Positions 36,430 to 46,200 of a DNA stretch of 64,000 nt are shown here, piece by piece (the stretch's first letter is position 1; every line of letters starts with the position of its first letter). The notes under the pieces were generated by a model that was given only the letters and a program-made list of their open reading frames with translations, had not been told where the DNA came from and made no database searches. A program made the translations under genes and the position numbers. Origin of the DNA: Gammaproteobacteria bacterium (GTDB lineage Bacteria; Pseudomonadota; Gammaproteobacteria; Arenicellales; UBA868); NCBI GenBank assembly GCA_022451485.1, contig JAKUQS010000003.1:1-64000 (forward strand), read 5' to 3'.

Positions 36430-37077
36430 TCAGAGCCGATACTTGGCAAGCCTTCGTTCAAGGCCCAAAACACCGCGGGCGATAGCGGTCGAATACACGT
36501 AATAAACAACCAATATTGCGAGAAACGGGGTCATATTCTGGCCCGTACTTGCGCGAAACATATTTGCTTCAAAGGCCAGATCCGCAATGGTGATCAATGA
36601 GACTGTCGCCGAAATCTTTACACAGTCGATACCAAGATTCCCCATTGGCGGCAACATAATGAGCAATGCCTGCGGCAAAACTACATGCCGAAGACGTTGC
36701 CAACGCGAATAATTCAGTGCGACAGCCGCTTCGATCTGGTCTCGTGGAACTGCCTGCACTGCACCACGGACGATCTCGGCACCATAAGCTCCAGTGTTTA
36801 ACCCCAATGCAAGAATTCCTGCAGTTAAGGGTTCAATGAATATTCCAAAAAGTGGCAGGGCAAAAAAGATCCAAAACATTTGGACTAAAACCGACGTGCC
36901 ACGAAAAAATTCTACGTAGATGTTGGCAGACCACGCTATCGCACGATGTCGTGACGTTCTGGCGATTCCGAAACTTAACGATATAGCGACACAGACGAGG
37001 CCCGCACCAATGGTGAGCCATAGCGTGGTCAGAGCACCACGCAACAGGTTAGGTAAAAATTCTAGGAATTGAGACAT
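36430..37077 (-). CDS. ehuC: Ectoine-type ABC transporter permease EhuC-like
   Basis: A 215-residue HAAT permease. About five hydrophobic segments, EAA loop EAAVALNYSRWQRLRHVVLPQ. The conserved segment FFRGTSVLVQMFWIFFALP near residues 57-75 is typical of amino-acid permeases. It is preceded by a strong intercistronic hairpin (37136-37171) and paired with ehuD. Placing the four subunits as ectoine-type rests mainly on the binding protein. Confidence 0.78.
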   Translation of the reverse strand: MSQFLEFLPNLLRGALTTLWLTIGAGLVCVAISLSFGIARTSRHRAIAWSANIYVEFFRGTSVLVQMFWIFFALPLFGIFIEPLTAGILALGLNTGAYGAEIVRGAVQAVPRDQIEAAVALNYSRWQRLRHVVLPQALLIMLPPMGNLGIDCVKISATVSLITIADLAFEANMFRASTGQNMTPFLAILVVYYVYSTAIARGVLGLERRLAKYRL

Positions 37078-37135
37078 CCCAATTCATGCTCCGACAACCG
37101 GCACGACTGCTGCCTGGTTTTTCTCCTAGTAAGAA

Positions 37136-37171
37136 CGGCACCCCTCTCCTGCCAAATCGTGAGGGGTGCCG
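37136..37171 (-). terminator. Intercistronic hairpin between ehuB and ehuC
   Basis: CGGCACCCCTC (37136-37146) and GAGGGGTGCCG (37161-37171) form a perfect 11-bp GC-rich stem with a 14-base loop, directly after the ehuB stop on the transcribed strand. The following bases are only moderately T-rich (TTCTTACT), so partial termination or mRNA protection is likely. This would keep the binding protein mRNA more abundant than the permease mRNA, as is common in such operons. Confidence 0.75.
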
Positions 37172-37196
37172 CTTGGAAACAGCGCCTGGGTATACC

Positions 37197-38060
37197 TTAG
37201 TTTGGTACCCCTCCGCATTTCTTTTCACGTGATGTTGCTAGGACAACTTCTGGACTGGCGCCCCATCTTTTTAGGATCTCGTCAAACTTTCCTGACGCCT
37301 GCAGCCTTTTGAGACCTGCATCAAACGCATCGCGCAACTCTCGATCAGCAGCATTGAATCCAATCGCTGCACAACCACCGGCTACGTCTGTTACAGGCTG
37401 AATGATCTCGAACTTATCCGCATCGTCCGCTTTAGACAGAGCGTCTAGATTGCTAGACAACGGTGAGAGCAAGAAGTCTGCGCGTCCTGTACGAATCAGT
37501 TGCACGCCGTTTTGAATATTACCTTCCCAAAGAACCAGTTTATCTCGAGGAATACCCGCCTCTTTTGCTGCTATATGCTCATAGGAACCCGGCGCAGTTG
37601 CACCAAGAGCAGTCGGATGGTTCTTTAACTCGGCGAAACTGGTGAGATGGATCGGATTACTCTTAAGTTTTAGCAATGATTCGGCATCGCACAGAATAGG
37701 TTCCGAAAAAATAATGGCCTTACACCGCTTAGGATTGATGTATAAACCGCCCGAGACCATATCGTAACGACGCGCCTGCAAACCCGGAATCATCGCGCCC
37801 CAATCGATCAGCACACCTTTAAACTCACCGATCCCCGATTCTGCAAGAACGTGCTCGACAACTTCGGGTAACACACCCACCATATCGCCGTTTGATTTCA
37901 ACTCCGCATAAGGCAATTCCTGGTTTACTGCCGTATTGACGTACCCCTGCTTCTTGATTCTATCAAGCGAGCCGTCAGCCATAACTGGCTGAATCCCCAT
38001 CGCGGTAAAAGCGACAACTCCAACCGCTGCACCAACCACCTTTTGTGACCACTTCATCAT
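37197..38060 (-). CDS. ehuB: Ectoine/hydroxyectoine periplasmic binding protein EhuB-like
   Basis: A 287-residue solute-binding protein with a signal peptide (about residues 1-28, cleavage after VMA). The mature protein has the two-lobed amino-acid binding fold. The segments WGAMIPGLQARR, GLYINPKRC and SEPILCDAESLLKLKSNP correspond closely to remembered EhuB sequence, and the C-terminal TSREKKC also matches. EhuB binds ectoine and hydroxyectoine with high affinity. GGAGG precedes two adjacent ATG codons. It probably gives the import system its specificity. Confidence 0.82.
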   Translation of the reverse strand: MMKWSQKVVGAAVGVVAFTAMGIQPVMADGSLDRIKKQGYVNTAVNQELPYAELKSNGDMVGVLPEVVEHVLAESGIGEFKGVLIDWGAMIPGLQARRYDMVSGGLYINPKRCKAIIFSEPILCDAESLLKLKSNPIHLTSFAELKNHPTALGATAPGSYEHIAAKEAGIPRDKLVLWEGNIQNGVQLIRTGRADFLLSPLSSNLDALSKADDADKFEIIQPVTDVAGGCAAIGFNAADRELRDAFDAGLKRLQASGKFDEILKRWGASPEVVLATSREKKCGGVPN

Positions 38061-38143
38061 TCACTTCCTCCAGTTGTAACAAACATTAAAATTTAAAAAA
38101 GTTTTCTCATTCTAACGAGGACCAACCCCTAGCTAAATAGCGC

Positions 38144-38929
38144 CTACAAACTGATACCAGCCGCAACAATTTTCCTCAAAAACGCCTGAGTCCGCTCCTG
38201 TTTAGGATTTTTGAAGATCTCTCCAGGCGGACCTTCCTCCACAATCTGTCCACCGTCGAAAAATAAAACACGATCAGCAATCTCGTGAGCAAAATGCATT
38301 TCATGGGTCACGAACAACATGGTCATATCGGTCTCCTCCGCCAGTTGACGCAAGACAATCTGCACCTCTTCAACCAACTCCGGATCAAGGGCCGAGGTTA
38401 CCTCATCAAAAAGCATAATCTTTGGACTCATATTGAGAGCCCGGGCTATCGCCACACGCTGTTTTTGACCTCCCGACAATTGTGCCGGGTACTGATCAAT
38501 CTTGTCTGTCAATCCGACCATCTCGATCAATTCGAGCGCCCGCTTTCTTGAATCTTCTTTTGAAACACCCAGAGCAAGCATCGGCGGATCAGCCACGTTG
38601 CGCATGACAGTCAGGTGTGGGAACAGATTAAACTGCTGAAAGACCATTCCAATAGAGCGTCGCATCTCGCGCAGATGCGCTTCACTAGCAGGCTGCAGGC
38701 TGCCATTGTTCTCTTCGTGCCATAGCTGCTTACCCTCAACCTGTACCGTACCTCCCTGGATATTCTCCAGTGTCATAAGAATTCGGAGAATCGTCGTTTT
38801 TCCAGAACCGCTTGGGCCGATCAGTGCGATCCGTTCCTGGGGTTGAACGGTAAGCGACAAGTCCTTAAGAACCTCAAGAGATCCAAAGTTCTTGCAAACG
38901 CCATCGAAACGGATGATCGGCTCCGTCAT
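38144..38929 (-). CDS. ehuA: Ectoine-type ABC transporter ATPase EhuA-like
   Basis: A 261-residue ATP-binding subunit. Walker A is GPSGSGKTT (residues 38-46), the signature is LSGGQKQRVAIARAL, Walker B is IMLFDEVTSALDPE and the switch His is in FVTHEM. It heads the operon followed by binding protein and two permeases. The operon is divergent from the DoeA-like gene across 322 bases. Confidence 0.82.
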   Translation of the reverse strand: MTEPIIRFDGVCKNFGSLEVLKDLSLTVQPQERIALIGPSGSGKTTILRILMTLENIQGGTVQVEGKQLWHEENNGSLQPASEAHLREMRRSIGMVFQQFNLFPHLTVMRNVADPPMLALGVSKEDSRKRALELIEMVGLTDKIDQYPAQLSGGQKQRVAIARALNMSPKIMLFDEVTSALDPELVEEVQIVLRQLAEETDMTMLFVTHEMHFAHEIADRVLFFDGGQIVEEGPPGEIFKNPKQERTQAFLRKIVAAGISL

Positions 38930-39251
38930 AAGACGATCACAACCTAATGCTTAAAAAATTACACACCGACGGTCGCTCTAGCCAGCATAGTTTAAAAAAG
39001 CCACAGTTCTGCACCCGTTGAGGATAACAACACACCGCAGCCAAGGACAAGCTTCACCTCACACCCCACAACCATGCTGCAATCAATGTAATCTCATTCA
39101 GAACAACCGGTCCTGGTGATAACTAGTTAAATTGCAAGCACATGATTAATATCTAGGACAGTTTGAGCAGGCGGTCTGCTCAAACTGAAGCAGTGCTAAA
39201 TCAACCGCCACTCACAAGGATTACACGTCCACGCCCAGGTATAAACGACCA
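38930..39251. other. Divergent regulatory region, ehuA/doeA
   Basis: 322 bases without a gene between divergently transcribed ehuA and the DoeA-like gene. Both promoters should lie here. The notable element is the perfect inverted repeat at 39159-39187, listed separately. I could not fix -10 and -35 boxes with confidence. Confidence 0.5.
39159..39187. promoter_or_regulatory. Perfect 12-bp inverted repeat upstream of DoeA-like gene
   Basis: CAGTTTGAGCAG (39159-39170) and CTGCTCAAACTG (39176-39187) are perfect inverted copies with a 5-base spacer, ending 64 bases before the doeA-like start at 39252. No T-run follows, so an operator or leader hairpin is more likely than a terminator. A symmetrical site fits a dimeric regulator; its gene is not in the window. 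Confidence 0.6.
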
Positions 39252-40427
39252 GTGAAAATGAAATTTAGCCGAAGAGAATTTACACAGCGAACCAATAACG
39301 TGCGCGCTCGTATGGACAAAGCAGGGATTGATGTGCTGTTAGTTACTGATCCCGCAAACATGAATTATCTGACGGGTTACGATGGTTGGTCATTCTACGT
39401 CCATCAGATGGTTGCTCTGAGCCTGGATGAGTCGGAGCCTGTCTGGATTGGCAGGCCAATGGATGGAAATGGAGCCCGTGTCACCACCTATCTCAAAGAA
39501 GAAAATATCCTGGATTACCCGGATCATTACGTCCAGTCAAAACGTCATCACCCCATGCATCGTGTCGCAGAGATCGCTAAAAGTCGAGGCTGGCATAAGA
39601 AACGCATTGGGGTTGAGATGGAAGCTTATTACTTTACCGCCGGAGCATTGGCGGCCCTTCGAAAAAAACTGCCTAAGACACGCTTCAAAGACGCCGACCA
39701 CTTGGTCAATTGGGTACGAATCGTTAAGTCACGAAAAGAACTGGAGTACATGACAGAGGCGGCTCGAATTCTCGAACGCATGATGCGCGTTGCGATCGAC
39801 AATGTTCGACCAGGAATTCGGCAATGCGACGCAGCTGCCGAGATCTGGCGGGCAGGCGTCGCCGGGACCCGCCAGTACGGAGGAGATTATCCGAGCATCC
39901 CCCCCATGCTCCCCACTGGCGCTGGTCTCGCTGCTCCTCATTTAACCTGGTCGGACGAAAAATTTAAGCGTGGCGAAGGCACGGCACTCGAATTAGCCGG
40001 CGTGAGACATCGATACCAGTGTCCGATGGCTCGAACGGTATTTCTTGGACAGCCACCCAAGAAAATGCGCGATTCAGCCAAAGTCGTGCTGGAAGGACTT
40101 CAATCGGCTCTGGATGCAATGACGCCAGGCACTACGGCAGAAGAAGTCGAGGCCGCATGGCGTCGCGTCATCAGTCGTCACGGAATTACTAAGGATTCTC
40201 GTATTGGGTATTCAACGGGACTGAACTATCCACCCGACTGGGGCGAACAAACCATCAGTTTACGTGCAGGCGACAAAACCGTACTCGAGGAAAACATGAC
40301 CCTCCACTGTGTGCCAGCCATCGCCATGGATGGATGGGCAATCGAGCTCAGTGAGTGTGTCAAGGTGACCAAAAAAGGAGGGAAGCCGTTATGCAATTTT
40401 CCTCGAAAATTATTTGTCAAACGCTGA
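39252..40427 (+). CDS. doeA: Ectoine hydrolase (DoeA/EutD)-like M24-family enzyme
   Basis: A 391-residue creatinase-fold hydrolase that fits DoeA, which opens the ectoine ring to N-acetyl-2,4-diaminobutyrate. Segments shared with DoeA include PANMNYLTGYDGWSFYVHQ, LELAGVRHRYQCPMARTV and the C-terminal HCVPAIAMDGWAIELSE. The fold lacks the metal ligands of aminopeptidases, as in creatinase. Start at GTG 39252 (ATG two codons on is possible). It is divergent from the ehuABCD-like operon, reinforcing the assignment. The next enzymes of the pathway (DoeB deacetylase, DoeD transaminase, DoeC dehydrogenase) are not recognisable as a set here. Confidence 0.8.
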   Translation: MKMKFSRREFTQRTNNVRARMDKAGIDVLLVTDPANMNYLTGYDGWSFYVHQMVALSLDESEPVWIGRPMDGNGARVTTYLKEENILDYPDHYVQSKRHHPMHRVAEIAKSRGWHKKRIGVEMEAYYFTAGALAALRKKLPKTRFKDADHLVNWVRIVKSRKELEYMTEAARILERMMRVAIDNVRPGIRQCDAAAEIWRAGVAGTRQYGGDYPSIPPMLPTGAGLAAPHLTWSDEKFKRGEGTALELAGVRHRYQCPMARTVFLGQPPKKMRDSAKVVLEGLQSALDAMTPGTTAEEVEAAWRRVISRHGITKDSRIGYSTGLNYPPDWGEQTISLRAGDKTVLEENMTLHCVPAIAMDGWAIELSECVKVTKKGGKPLCNFPRKLFVKR

Positions 40428-40468
40428 CATTTTGCGAATCAGGACTAACAGCTGGGCATTACTGGCGA

Positions 40469-41950
40469 TCAGCTCTTCCATGATGCGGCTGGCTCAAACG
40501 GAAACATCGGTCTACGTCGAAATCGATAATCAAAACCATTCAGGTCTGACGCCGTCACTCCCGGAGTATTGACGCGTATGAAGTGCGAACACACCGATGC
40601 GTAAGCCGCTAGCGGTGAATTGACACCTTTGGCCACCAATACATCGAAATCCCGAGGCTCCAAACCACAACAAGCGAACTGCCCCAAGCTCCACGGAACG
40701 ATACGCTTTGAGGTCAACATCACGGTTAAACCCGAAGCCATCGTCACCACTGCCGATCTTCCTTGATCAAAATTGACGATACCGCCGTGGCGAGCCTCGC
40801 TCTCCGTAAATTGGCCGTCATAGAGCCCCTGTACCTGTACATTGGCTACCAGAGGATCACCGTGTAAAGCGTCTGTCGTGCCTCCCATCGACAAGGTCAG
40901 TGAAGCTCCAACACCGGCGTCACTTGCAACCGCGACCGCAGCTGGATCGAACAAGCAGATAAAGGCTTTGGGAATACTTCGACGTACAAGCGCATGCGCT
41001 AGATACGTTGAATCGGCCGGGGAACCACCACCGACATTGTCACCCATATCGAGTAAACATATTCGGCCGTCCAGATGCTTGATTTGATCCAAACAACTGT
41101 CAATATCCGGTGCCGTAGCAGTGAACTGTGTGCGATCCTTCCACATGGCGTTAGCTAATTCACTTGCGATGACTCCAGCTAGGCTCTCATCCCCGTCAGT
41201 GACGGCAATAGTTGCACTACCCATTTCAGCAACGTCCGCATAAGGGAACCCCTGCAAAATACTGATGGACAGAACGCCCGATCGATGACGTAAAGCATCA
41301 GCTATCTCATAAAGCTCGAGACAAGGAGACTCGGCAGTCGCTTGACGCTCAATATTCATAACGAACGGCGGAAAAATTGCCCGTTGCACCGGTCTTATTT
41401 CGCCTTTCAATGTTCGTGACATTAGTGTGGCCGCCTCCTTGCCACGTTCAAACTGGTCAGTGTGAGGATTAGACCGATACGCAACCAACGCGTCCGTTGC
41501 ATTAACCATTGCCGAGGACACGTTGGCATGCAGATCCAGCGTGCCGATGATAGGGACCCCTGGCCCAACCTCGGCCCGCAAACGGGCCAACCAATACCCA
41601 TCGACGTCGGGATACAAACTACTGACCGTGGCGCCGTGTGGCGCGACAAGATAACCGTCCAGGGGATCAGCAGCCCGAACCTGTCGAAACATGCGGGACA
41701 TCAACTCTTCAAACGAGGCAGCTTCTATGACTCCGTAAGGCAAAGCACGAGCGACGAATAATGGAACGGCGCTAAGTCCGTGTTCTTTGAGACCGGCTAG
41801 AAACCCTCCCACTTCATGGTGAGCGCCAACGCTCCAGGCAGCCTCACCTTCAAGAAACAAGTCGTCCTCGAAGTGTTCAAGAGTCGTACTCCCAGAAACA
41901 AAAGTGTTTGACTCCTGCAGAAGGGACAGAATACCGACGCGCATCGTCAC
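40469..41950 (-). CDS. M81 family metallopeptidase, MlrC-like
   Basis: A 493-residue zinc peptidase of family M81, to which MlrC of the microcystin degradation cluster belongs. Family signatures visible: EESNTF-like QESNTFVSG, APHGATVS, TLDLHANVS with catalytic Asp/His, RSNPHTD and DMGDNVGGGSPAD. It starts at GTG 41950, with ATG two codons later an alternative. It is the last gene of RidA-RraA-M81, 14 bases after RraA. In this operon it probably hydrolyses a small peptide-like or cyclic amide rather than microcystin. Confidence 0.85.
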   Translation of the reverse strand: MTMRVGILSLLQESNTFVSGSTTLEHFEDDLFLEGEAAWSVGAHHEVGGFLAGLKEHGLSAVPLFVARALPYGVIEAASFEELMSRMFRQVRAADPLDGYLVAPHGATVSSLYPDVDGYWLARLRAEVGPGVPIIGTLDLHANVSSAMVNATDALVAYRSNPHTDQFERGKEAATLMSRTLKGEIRPVQRAIFPPFVMNIERQATAESPCLELYEIADALRHRSGVLSISILQGFPYADVAEMGSATIAVTDGDESLAGVIASELANAMWKDRTQFTATAPDIDSCLDQIKHLDGRICLLDMGDNVGGGSPADSTYLAHALVRRSIPKAFICLFDPAAVAVASDAGVGASLTLSMGGTTDALHGDPLVANVQVQGLYDGQFTESEARHGGIVNFDQGRSAVVTMASGLTVMLTSKRIVPWSLGQFACCGLEPRDFDVLVAKGVNSPLAAYASVCSHFIRVNTPGVTASDLNGFDYRFRRRPMFPFEPAASWKS

Positions 41951-41964
41951 TGCAATTTCACGAA

Positions 41965-42630
41965 TTAGAGAATGCCATGCTCAGCAAACATTTTCTCCAA
42001 CGTTTCCCCACCAGCCAACTTATCACGTACGACATTCTCCTCCATCACTTTATCCATGGATTTGGACAGCACCTGCTGGACTGCATCCCTAGGAATAATA
42101 AGCACCCCATCAAGATCTCCAAAGACCAGGTCGCCACTATTGACATGAACTCCATTGATCTCGGCAGGCACATCGAACCATGTCATTTTGCCTCGATATT
42201 TTGTGTCGACCGGACTCAGAAAACCCGAATACACGGTGAAGTTCATCTCTTGGATAAGCCGTGCATCGCGCACGCCGCCATCGGTAAGACAACCAGCTGA
42301 TTTCAGGTACATTGCGCGTGTCGAGAGAAGCTCACCCCACGGCGCTATTCGCGTATTGCCGTGGCAGACCAAAACCGGGATTTCATCTTCCTTCAGACTG
42401 TCTATCAGTCTAAGCTCGTGCTCGTAAACATTCACATCGGCATCGTCATGATAGATCGGCGAATACAGGCCAACCCGCGCCCATCCACACAACACAGTAC
42501 TGGGATCAAGCGGTCGAATTCCTGGCTTCAACACTTGATGACGATAGCCCAAACTGTCCAGCGTATCGGAGATGACCGCACTGTAAAGCGTCGATCGGGC
42601 CGTCGCCAAATCGATCGGTACAGGGCTCAT
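41965..42630 (-). CDS. RraA-like 4-hydroxy-4-methyl-2-oxoglutarate/oxaloacetate aldolase
   Basis: A 221-residue protein of the RraA/HMG aldolase family. The active-site loop ELLSTRAMYLKSAGCLTDGGVRD carries the conserved Arg-Asp that binds the metal and pyruvate enolate. These enzymes retro-aldol 4-carboxy-4-hydroxy-2-oxoadipate or decarboxylate oxaloacetate. The ATG overlaps the RidA stop (ATGA). Its true substrate is unknown. Confidence 0.83.
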   Translation of the reverse strand: MSPVPIDLATARSTLYSAVISDTLDSLGYRHQVLKPGIRPLDPSTVLCGWARVGLYSPIYHDDADVNVYEHELRLIDSLKEDEIPVLVCHGNTRIAPWGELLSTRAMYLKSAGCLTDGGVRDARLIQEMNFTVYSGFLSPVDTKYRGKMTWFDVPAEINGVHVNSGDLVFGDLDGVLIIPRDAVQQVLSKSMDKVMEENVVRDKLAGGETLEKMFAEHGIL

Positions 42631-43088
42631 GTGATCTCCACAATCATTTCTACTTCAACAGGGATGTCCCCCGGAAGTGAGCCCATACCTACTGCAGAGC
42701 GAGCTGCACGACCTGAATCGCCAAATGCTTCAACCATAAGGTCAGAAAACCCATTGATCACCGTCGGGTGATTTGCAAAAGATGGATCTGCATTCACCAT
42801 TCCAAGCACTTTAACTACCTGTTTCACACGATCAAGATCACCAATCTCTTCCTTTAACGACGCCAAACAACCCAATCCAACCAATTGTGCGGCCGCATAA
42901 GCATCTTCCTCCGAACAAACACTTGGCACCCTTCCTACCACGTAGGTACCGTCGTGCCGGCGTGGCCCATGCCCTGACACATAAACCAGGTTGCCAACCG
43001 TCTTCGCCACAACATAGTTCCCCAGCGGGGTAGGTACCGTCGGCAGTGTGAGGGACATGGCGGCCAATCGATCTTCAACTTTAGACAT
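42627..43088 (-). CDS. RidA/YjgF-family protein
   Basis: 153 residues from ATG 43088, which is preceded by AGGAGG five to six bases upstream; a longer frame to 43109 lacks a ribosome site. The fold is the trimeric Rid/YjgF type that hydrolyses reactive enamine or imine intermediates. Typical segments are GNYVVAKTVGNLVYVSGHGP and VEVEMIVEI at the end. The family's conserved Arg near the C-terminus is not at the usual place, so it belongs to a Rid subfamily with a different role. It begins the RraA-M81 operon. Confidence 0.8.
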   Translation of the reverse strand: MSKVEDRLAAMSLTLPTVPTPLGNYVVAKTVGNLVYVSGHGPRRHDGTYVVGRVPSVCSEEDAYAAAQLVGLGCLASLKEEIGDLDRVKQVVKVLGMVNADPSFANHPTVINGFSDLMVEAFGDSGRAARSAVGMGSLPGDIPVEVEMIVEIT

Positions 43089-43272
43089 AACTCCTCCTAT
43101 TGAATTCATTCATCGCAATCAATTCGTTTCACAATCAAGCTACGTTCAAACGAAAAGCCAGCGACTAAATTTGACATATTCATTAAACACGGTAAACCAT
43201 CATAAAGAAAGGGGATCAAGTAACGGCTCGCTTCGTTTTCGCCGAAAACCATTCGCGGTCAACGTTCGACAA

Positions 43273-46200
43273 TTAGACTGCTAGCGCTTTATCTTCCTTG
43301 TGACGCCAACGCAAGAGAAGATCCTCTTGGACGACCTCCACCGCATCAAGATGCTGGTTTTTGACATAGCCGTAACCCCGAATGCCATCCGGTAATGACG
43401 CGATTTCTGTCGCTAATGCATGATTATCGTGATTTAAACCACGCGATAATTCGTCGATAATTGTCTCGTAGTCAGTAATTCGTTGGCGCTCAGCGCGCCT
43501 TTCTGCCGTATAACCGAACACGTCGAACGGTGTACCACGCAACCATCGTAACCGGGCCAGCATTCCCATGGCACGCAACATCCATGCACCATAAGTCCGC
43601 TTCTCGGGCAGGCCGGAATAAGGATTCCGACGCGCAAACAATGGCGGCGCTAAGTGAAACTCGAGACGAAACGACCCTTCAAACGTGTGACGAATATTCT
43701 TCACAAACTCACCGTCACTATAGAGTCTTGCAACCTCGTATTCATCCTTGTACGCCATCAGCTTGTAGCCATAACGTGCGACCGACGCAGCGAAACCGGC
43801 AAACCCCCCCGCCAACTCACTTTCGGCCTGACAAGCTTGCTCCACCAGCCGTCGATAACGCGCCGCATATCCCGCATCCTGGTATCGCGTTAAATCATTC
43901 GTACGGACATCAATTAGCTCCTCAAGTGTTTCTGGCGACTTAACCGAAGTCACTGATTCACCGTTAGCAACAGCAGCCACTCCCTCAAGATCAAGCGCGG
44001 CTCGCCGACCCCATCGAAAGGTCTCAATATTGCTCTCTACCGCGATGCTGTTTAACTCAATAGCCTTCTCAATCCCTGCCGATGACACGGGAATCAGGCC
44101 TCGCTGGTAGGCATAACCCAACATGAACATGTTGGTAGCTATGCCGTCACCCATTAGTCGACTGGCAATTGCTGTTGCATCGATAAACGTCAAACGTTGT
44201 GATCCCGCCGCGTCGAGAAATCGCTGGTTGAGATCCTCTCGCGGATACTTGAGATCGGGGCTGCGGGTGAAATGGCCGGTGATCGCTTCATGAGTATTGA
44301 TAATTAGCTGACTACGCTCAGATGACACCGATTCCAACGCCAAATCGCTAGCAGCTACCAACGCATCACACCCCAGGACCAAGTCCGCGGAGCCCGCATC
44401 CAAATGCACTGCCTTGATTGCGTTGGCTTCACTTGCCAGTCGAATATGGCTCGTCACCGCTCCACCTTTCTGTGCCATACCAAACTGATCGACCGCCTGA
44501 CACGCCCGCCCCTCGATATGCGCTGCCATCGTAATCATGGCGCTAATCGTCACGACACCCGTACCACCAATACCGGTCACCAAGATATTGTAGGATTGTT
44601 TTTCTTCAAGACTTGGGCGCTGAGGTTCAGGCAACAACTGTAAATGCCGTGGCACTTCCTGATTGGCGGCGATTCGTCGGACCCTACCCCCAACCACTGA
44701 GACGAAGCTAGGGCAAAACCCCTCTCGACATGAATAATCCTTGTTACAAGACGACTGGTCGATGCGTCGCTTTCGTCCGAAACTCGTCTCAATCGGCACC
44801 ACTGATAGGCAGTTCGACTTCGCCGAACAATCACCGCAACCCTCGCAAACCCGCTCATTGATAAAAACGCGTCGGGATGGATCGGGAAAGGTTCCTCGCT
44901 TGCGGCGTCGGCGTTTCTCCGCCGCACAGGTCTGATCGTAAACAATAACGCTGACACCAGGATACTGTCGAAACGCTTTTTGGACGCTATCCAGCGCCCG
45001 CCGATGATGCACCTCGGTCCCCGGCGCAAGACCAACACGGTTTTTGTATTTTTCCAAGTCATCGGTCACCACCGCCAACCGTCTGACACCTTCAGCATGC
45101 ACCTGTCGTGTAATAGCGGCTGGGTCGATGTTGCCATCGACCGGCTGCCCACCGGTCATCGCTACCGCATCGTTGTAAAGGATCTTGTAGGTAATGTTGA
45201 CGTCAGCGGCAATACACGCGCGCAAGGCCAATAGGCCCGAGTGAAAATAAGTGCCGTCTCCGAGGTTTTGGAACACATGATCCGTCGCTACAAATGACGA
45301 CATACCAATCCATGTTGCACCTTCGCCACCCATCTGTGGATGAGTCACATTGTCCCGTGCCATGTTGGTCGCCATGAAGTGACAACCCACGCCGCCGTGG
45401 GCCCGACTTCCCTCAGGTACTCGCGTAGAAGTGTTGTGAGGACAGCCAGAACAGAAAAACGGTGTCCGAACGATGCTAAGCGGGCCTCTCGCGCGACGTT
45501 CTGACGCCTTTCTCTCGAGGAAAACCAAACGTGCCTGCATCTTGTCACTGAAATGAAATGGTCGAATTCGAGCCGCAATTGCAATGGCAACCGCATCAGG
45601 CCCCAGTTGACCAACTCCGCTAAGAATTTCTTTACCGGCCTCATCACACCGACCGACCACTCGGGGTCGACGGGTTTCCGGTAGCCCATAAAGTACATCT
45701 TTAACCGCCAATTCGATAATACGTCGTTTCTCCTCCACCACGAACACCTCTTCGAGTCCATCACAGAACTGTCGAAGAGACAGTTCATCAATGGGATGCG
45801 GCATACCAATCTTGAGCACCCTGATGCCCAGCTCGGCCGCGAACTCAAGATCAATTCCTAACGAATCGAGCGCTTCAAGCACTGCGAAGGCTGCCAGCCC
45901 GCTTGCGACGATACCCAACCGCGGCCGCGGGCTGTCGATAAGTACTTTGTCGATATCATTTGCCCTTGCAAACGCGACTGCGGCACCCATCTTATGATCG
46001 CGAAGGCGCGCCTCTTGATTAACCCACGGATCAGGGGTGCGAATACTGACTCCCCCTTCTGGAAACGGGTAATCCGGCAAAACAATCCGTGGCCAATCCG
46101 TGGGCAACAGAATACTCGCCGCGGTATCCAGCGTATCCGGGGTCGCTTTGAAGCCCACCCAGGCACCGCAAAAACGCGATAAGGCCCAACCATAAAGGCC

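Noticed and set aside
43235-43249. Terminator hairpin before the RidA operon
   Set aside because: GTTTTC and GAAAAC pair with only 6 bp and no T-run on the transcribed side, too weak to list as a terminator.
44577-45062. Minus-strand 161-codon frame inside the IOR gene
   Set aside because: Off-frame shadow of the ferredoxin domain of the fused enzyme; Arg-rich composition and no start signal.
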